Positions 6,121 to 7,672 of a DNA stretch of 7,672 nucleotides are shown piece after piece. Made by a program: the position numbers and the translations under genes. Each line of letters begins with the position of its first letter. Position 1 is the first letter of the stretch. The notes under the pieces were generated by a model. That model was not told the DNA's origin and searched no databases. It saw only the letters and a program-made list of their open reading frames with translations. Origin of the DNA: Caldifarciminota bacterium 4484_100 (GTDB lineage: Bacteria; Hydrothermota; Tepidihabitantia; SM23-42); the NCBI GenBank assembly GCA_002049785.1, contig MUKB01000067.1:1-7672 (forward strand), given 5' to 3'.

Positions 6121-6187
6121 AAAATTAAGTTAAAAGGAAAAAGCTAAAAGTGATTAAAAAATCGTTTTGACTTTATTTTTCTTCAGC

Positions 6188-6240
6188 CTGCAGGGCGTCC
6201 TCGCCCTGCGGAACCAAATCTATCGGGGCGAGACGCCCCT
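6188..6240 (+). repeat. Pair of GC-rich hairpins upstream of tRNA-Phe
   Basis: GCAGGGCG/CGCCCTGC (6190-6197, 6202-6209; loop TCCT) extends by a T-G and a C-G pair at its base. It is followed by GGGGCG/CGCCCC (6225-6230, 6234-6239; loop AGA). The two hairpins are also imperfect reverse complements of each other, so alternative long-range pairing is possible. Together with 5640-6187 this is the long non-coding stretch of the window. I found no clear promoter for the tRNA between the hairpins and 6249; a TTGACT at 6167-6172 has no fitting -10 box. Confidence 0.65.
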
Positions 6241-6248
6241 TGGCTATA

Positions 6249-6321
6249 GCCAGGATAGCTCAGTTGGTAGAGCACCGGACTGAAAATCCGGGTGTCCGCA
6301 GTTCGATTCTGCGTCCTGGCA
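6249..6321 (+). tRNA. tRNA-Phe (anticodon GAA)
   Basis: The full cloverleaf is visible: acceptor GCCAGGA (6249-6255) with TCCTGGC (6314-6320); D arm GCTC/GAGC (6258-6261, 6270-6273) with loop AGTTGGTA; anticodon arm CCGGA/TCCGG with loop CTGAAAA and anticodon GAA at 6282-6284; variable loop GTGTC; T arm CGCAG/CTGCG with loop TTCGATT; discriminator A6321. No CCA is encoded, so a CCA-adding enzyme must complete the 3' end. All stems are perfectly paired. Confidence 0.97.
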
Positions 6322-6329
6322 TTTTTTTT
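6322..6329 (+). terminator. T8 run directly after tRNA-Phe
   Basis: Eight consecutive T follow the discriminator base. With the T-arm hairpin just upstream this probably ends transcription of the tRNA and separates it from the promoter of the next gene, whose -35 box starts 15 bp further on. No separate terminator hairpin is present. Confidence 0.55.
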
Positions 6330-6344
6330 ATCTGATATTCATTC

Positions 6345-6372
6345 TTGACATTCTCCAAAAATTTAATAAAAT
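6345..6372 (+). promoter_or_regulatory. Sigma70-type promoter of the MCP-like gene, predicted leaderless
   Basis: A perfect -35 TTGACA (6345-6350), a 16-bp spacer and a -10 TAAAAT (6367-6372) are followed by 8 bp and the ATG at 6381. Spacer and -10-to-ATG distance equal those at asnS (147-183). The interval before the ATG is only A and T, with no Shine-Dalgarno site. A transcription start at about 6379-6381 is inferred. Confidence 0.7.
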
Positions 6373-6380
6373 TAAAATAT

Positions 6381-7580
6381 ATGTCCGAGAATTTGAGGGA
6401 AAAAATTATCAACCGTTTAAGGGCACCTCTTGAAGAATATAATGCAAGCTTCAGGAATCTTCTGGAGACGGGTCGCGATATCGAAAACAGCCTTCAACAC
6501 GGAACCGAGATGCTCTCTGAAATACGCCATCGCTTTGACAACCTGTCTGCTACAGTTGAACTGGAATTTGAAGGTGCAGCGGTTTTTGACCAGGAAATCA
6601 AAAGGATGAAGGAACTACTCGAGCAGACCATCACCAAGGTGGACGAATCACTGAAGATTTCAAACCGCATAAGTGAAGACTTACAAATGATCGCCCAGAC
6701 ATTTGACCAGATTCATAAAGAAGGGGTGCAACTTGATGATATAATAAAAGATATAAACACCGTTTCTGAATCAATTGAGGTGGCCTCAAGGAATGCAGGA
6801 ATCACTGCATTCCACGCAGGAAAGAAGGGCCGAGGTTTTGAGGTAATTGCCCGGGAGATGACAAACCTGGTGCGCAGTTCAAGGATCCCTACCAATCTTA
6901 TTCCTGTAGTCTCAAAAAAAGTCATTCGGGAGGTGGTGAGTCTGGGCCATGACCTCCTCGGCGTCAGTAAATTCGTCTTTGAGTTGAAACATATCAATAA
7001 AGAATTTTCAGGTATCACTGATGAACTTCTTGAACTCATCCCCGGGGTTGAAGCCAATATCAAATCAATCTCTGATTCGGTTACCGAGCAGAAGGCATTG
7101 CATAATCATCTTTTGGAAGAGAATCAGAAATTGTCCCGGCGTATCGATGAGATCTATGATACCGCACGTTTCTCCGCAGTTCTTGAACTCTCCTTGGGAA
7201 CGGTCTTTCGCCACATCAACAACATCCGCAAGGCACTGCTTGAGGTTCAGAATAATTCCAATTTTATTCACATCTACAATTCACTCAAAATCGCGCTCTC
7301 CAATACTCGAAAAAGTTATGATAAGGGAATTGAAACGACAATTATCCAGAACATCAGTAAAATTGGTAGACAATTTTCTGAACGGCCTATTCTACAATTT
7401 GTCTCTGAAGCCAATCACCTCTATAAGATAACCAAGGATGTTGCTCAGGAGGTGAAAAATTGGTTGAATACAAATACCTTGGGTGCTGAGGTTCTTTCCC
7501 GGGGTACGAAATTTTATAAGAATATTATGGAAATCCTCATCTCCCTCAACAAGAAGATCAACGCATTAAAGAGTCTATGA
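6381..7580 (+). CDS. Soluble MCP-like coiled-coil protein with degenerate signalling tip
   Basis: This 399-residue, almost entirely helical protein has no signal peptide, no membrane segment and no recognisable sensor or HAMP domain. Residues about 129-167 align without gaps to the hairpin tip of methyl-accepting chemotaxis proteins: N138-A-G-I, A146-G, then GRGFEVIA (150-157) and EMTNLVRSS (159-167), against NAAIEAARAGE..GRGFAVVADEVRKLAERS. Long heptad-like helices flank it (about 1-128 and 170-399). Several residues that contact CheA/CheW or stabilise trimers in E. coli Tsr are changed: F373 to E130, E385 to T142, R388 to H145, E391 to K148. Binding of a standard CheA/CheW array is therefore doubtful. 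I chose the ATG at 6381 because the in-frame TTG at 6345 is the -35 box. The stop at 7578 is followed at once by a second MCP-like tip in another frame. Function unknown. Confidence 0.72.
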   Translation: MSENLREKIINRLRAPLEEYNASFRNLLETGRDIENSLQHGTEMLSEIRHRFDNLSATVELEFEGAAVFDQEIKRMKELLEQTITKVDESLKISNRISEDLQMIAQTFDQIHKEGVQLDDIIKDINTVSESIEVASRNAGITAFHAGKKGRGFEVIAREMTNLVRSSRIPTNLIPVVSKKVIREVVSLGHDLLGVSKFVFELKHINKEFSGITDELLELIPGVEANIKSISDSVTEQKALHNHLLEENQKLSRRIDEIYDTARFSAVLELSLGTVFRHINNIRKALLEVQNNSNFIHIYNSLKIALSNTRKSYDKGIETTIIQNISKIGRQFSERPILQFVSEANHLYKITKDVAQEVKNWLNTNTLGAEVLSRGTKFYKNIMEILISLNKKINALKSL

Positions 7581-7614
7581 GATTGATCCACCCCTGACTA
7601 ATCTAAAGAAGATT

Positions 7615-7672
7615 ATGGAACGGTCACGAATCCTGGGGCTCTATGCCGGGATTGAGAGTGCCCGTGGTGGTG
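7615..7672 (+). CDS. Partial MCP-like tip at the window edge, start uncertain
   Basis: From an ATG at 7615 to the edge the frame encodes MERSRILGLYAGIESARGG. The segment ILGLYAGIESARGG matches the MCP tip consensus LLALNAAIEAARAG, this time keeping the Glu and Arg that the upstream protein lacks. The frame is open back to 7570 and reads YEIDPPLTNLKKI before the ATG, which continues the expected helix. The gene may therefore begin upstream, or may be the +1-frame continuation of the preceding gene. A weak AAAGAAG lies 4 nt before the ATG. Only 58 bp are visible, so the real start and extent are unknown. Confidence 0.45.
   Translation, partial: MERSRILGLYAGIESARGG

Noticed and set aside
6345..6380. 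Twelve-codon N-terminal extension of the MCP-like gene from a TTG
   Set aside because: The TTG is again the -35 box of a well-spaced promoter that ends just before the ATG at 6381.
7021..7431. Plus-strand 136-codon frame and minus-strand frames (6713-7063, 7065-7271) inside the MCP-like gene
   Set aside because: They have no ribosome site or motif, while the main frame shows continuous heptad structure and an MCP tip.
7566..7581. Programmed +1 frameshift of the RF2 type at CTA TGA G
   Set aside because: The RF2 site needs CTT TGA C with a Shine-Dalgarno-like element close upstream. Slipping from CTA to TAT gives poor re-pairing, and the upstream AAAGAG is weak. An indel or a separate gene is more likely.

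Overview
This window looks like chromosomal DNA of an uncultured, moderately AT-rich bacterium. It holds a bacterial-type asparaginyl-tRNA synthetase, a CstA-family transporter, sigma70-type promoters with consensus -35 boxes, and an intergenic region full of short hairpin repeats. The repeats remind me of metagenome-assembled candidate phyla such as WOR-3/Stahlbacteria, but this is a weak impression from memory. No phage genes, transposase, CRISPR array or rRNA were seen.

Layout. (1) 183-1472, plus strand: asnS. Its promoter puts the start of the RNA almost on the ATG. (2) 5627-1514, minus strand: a compact four-gene operon transcribed in the order cstA, isochorismatase-like cysteine hydrolase, FAD-dependent thioredoxin-reductase-like protein without the redox CxxC, and a short RlmN/Cfr-like radical SAM protein. 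The last three genes are tightly packed (23-bp overlap, then a 4-bp ATGA overlap). The operon converges with asnS across a 41-bp gap that holds an inverted repeat. (3) 5640-6248: about 600 bp without a convincing gene, containing the cstA promoter, covarying hairpin repeats, two arrays of five 9-bp units, a 20-bp direct repeat and GC-rich hairpins. (4) 6249-6321: tRNA-Phe(GAA), followed by a T8 run. (5) 6381-7580, plus strand: a soluble, all-helical protein with a degenerate methyl-accepting chemotaxis protein (MCP) signalling tip. A second, better-conserved tip begins in another frame at the right edge.

Two things stand out. First, the flavoprotein and the radical SAM protein are translationally coupled. 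The radical SAM protein keeps the cluster cysteines and the counterpart of the methyl-carrying cysteine of RlmN, but has Ile at the counterpart of the second catalytic cysteine. An inferred two-protein system, with the flavoprotein as reductase for an altered RlmN-like chemistry, fits these facts but is unproven. Second, asnS and the MCP-like gene share the same start-region geometry: TTGACA, 16 bp, a -10 box, 8 bp, ATG, with no Shine-Dalgarno site. This predicts leaderless or nearly leaderless mRNAs, whereas genes of the minus-strand operon have recognisable Shine-Dalgarno sites. In both leaderless cases the upstream in-frame TTG that extends the reading frame is the -35 box itself, so the longer starts are probably wrong.
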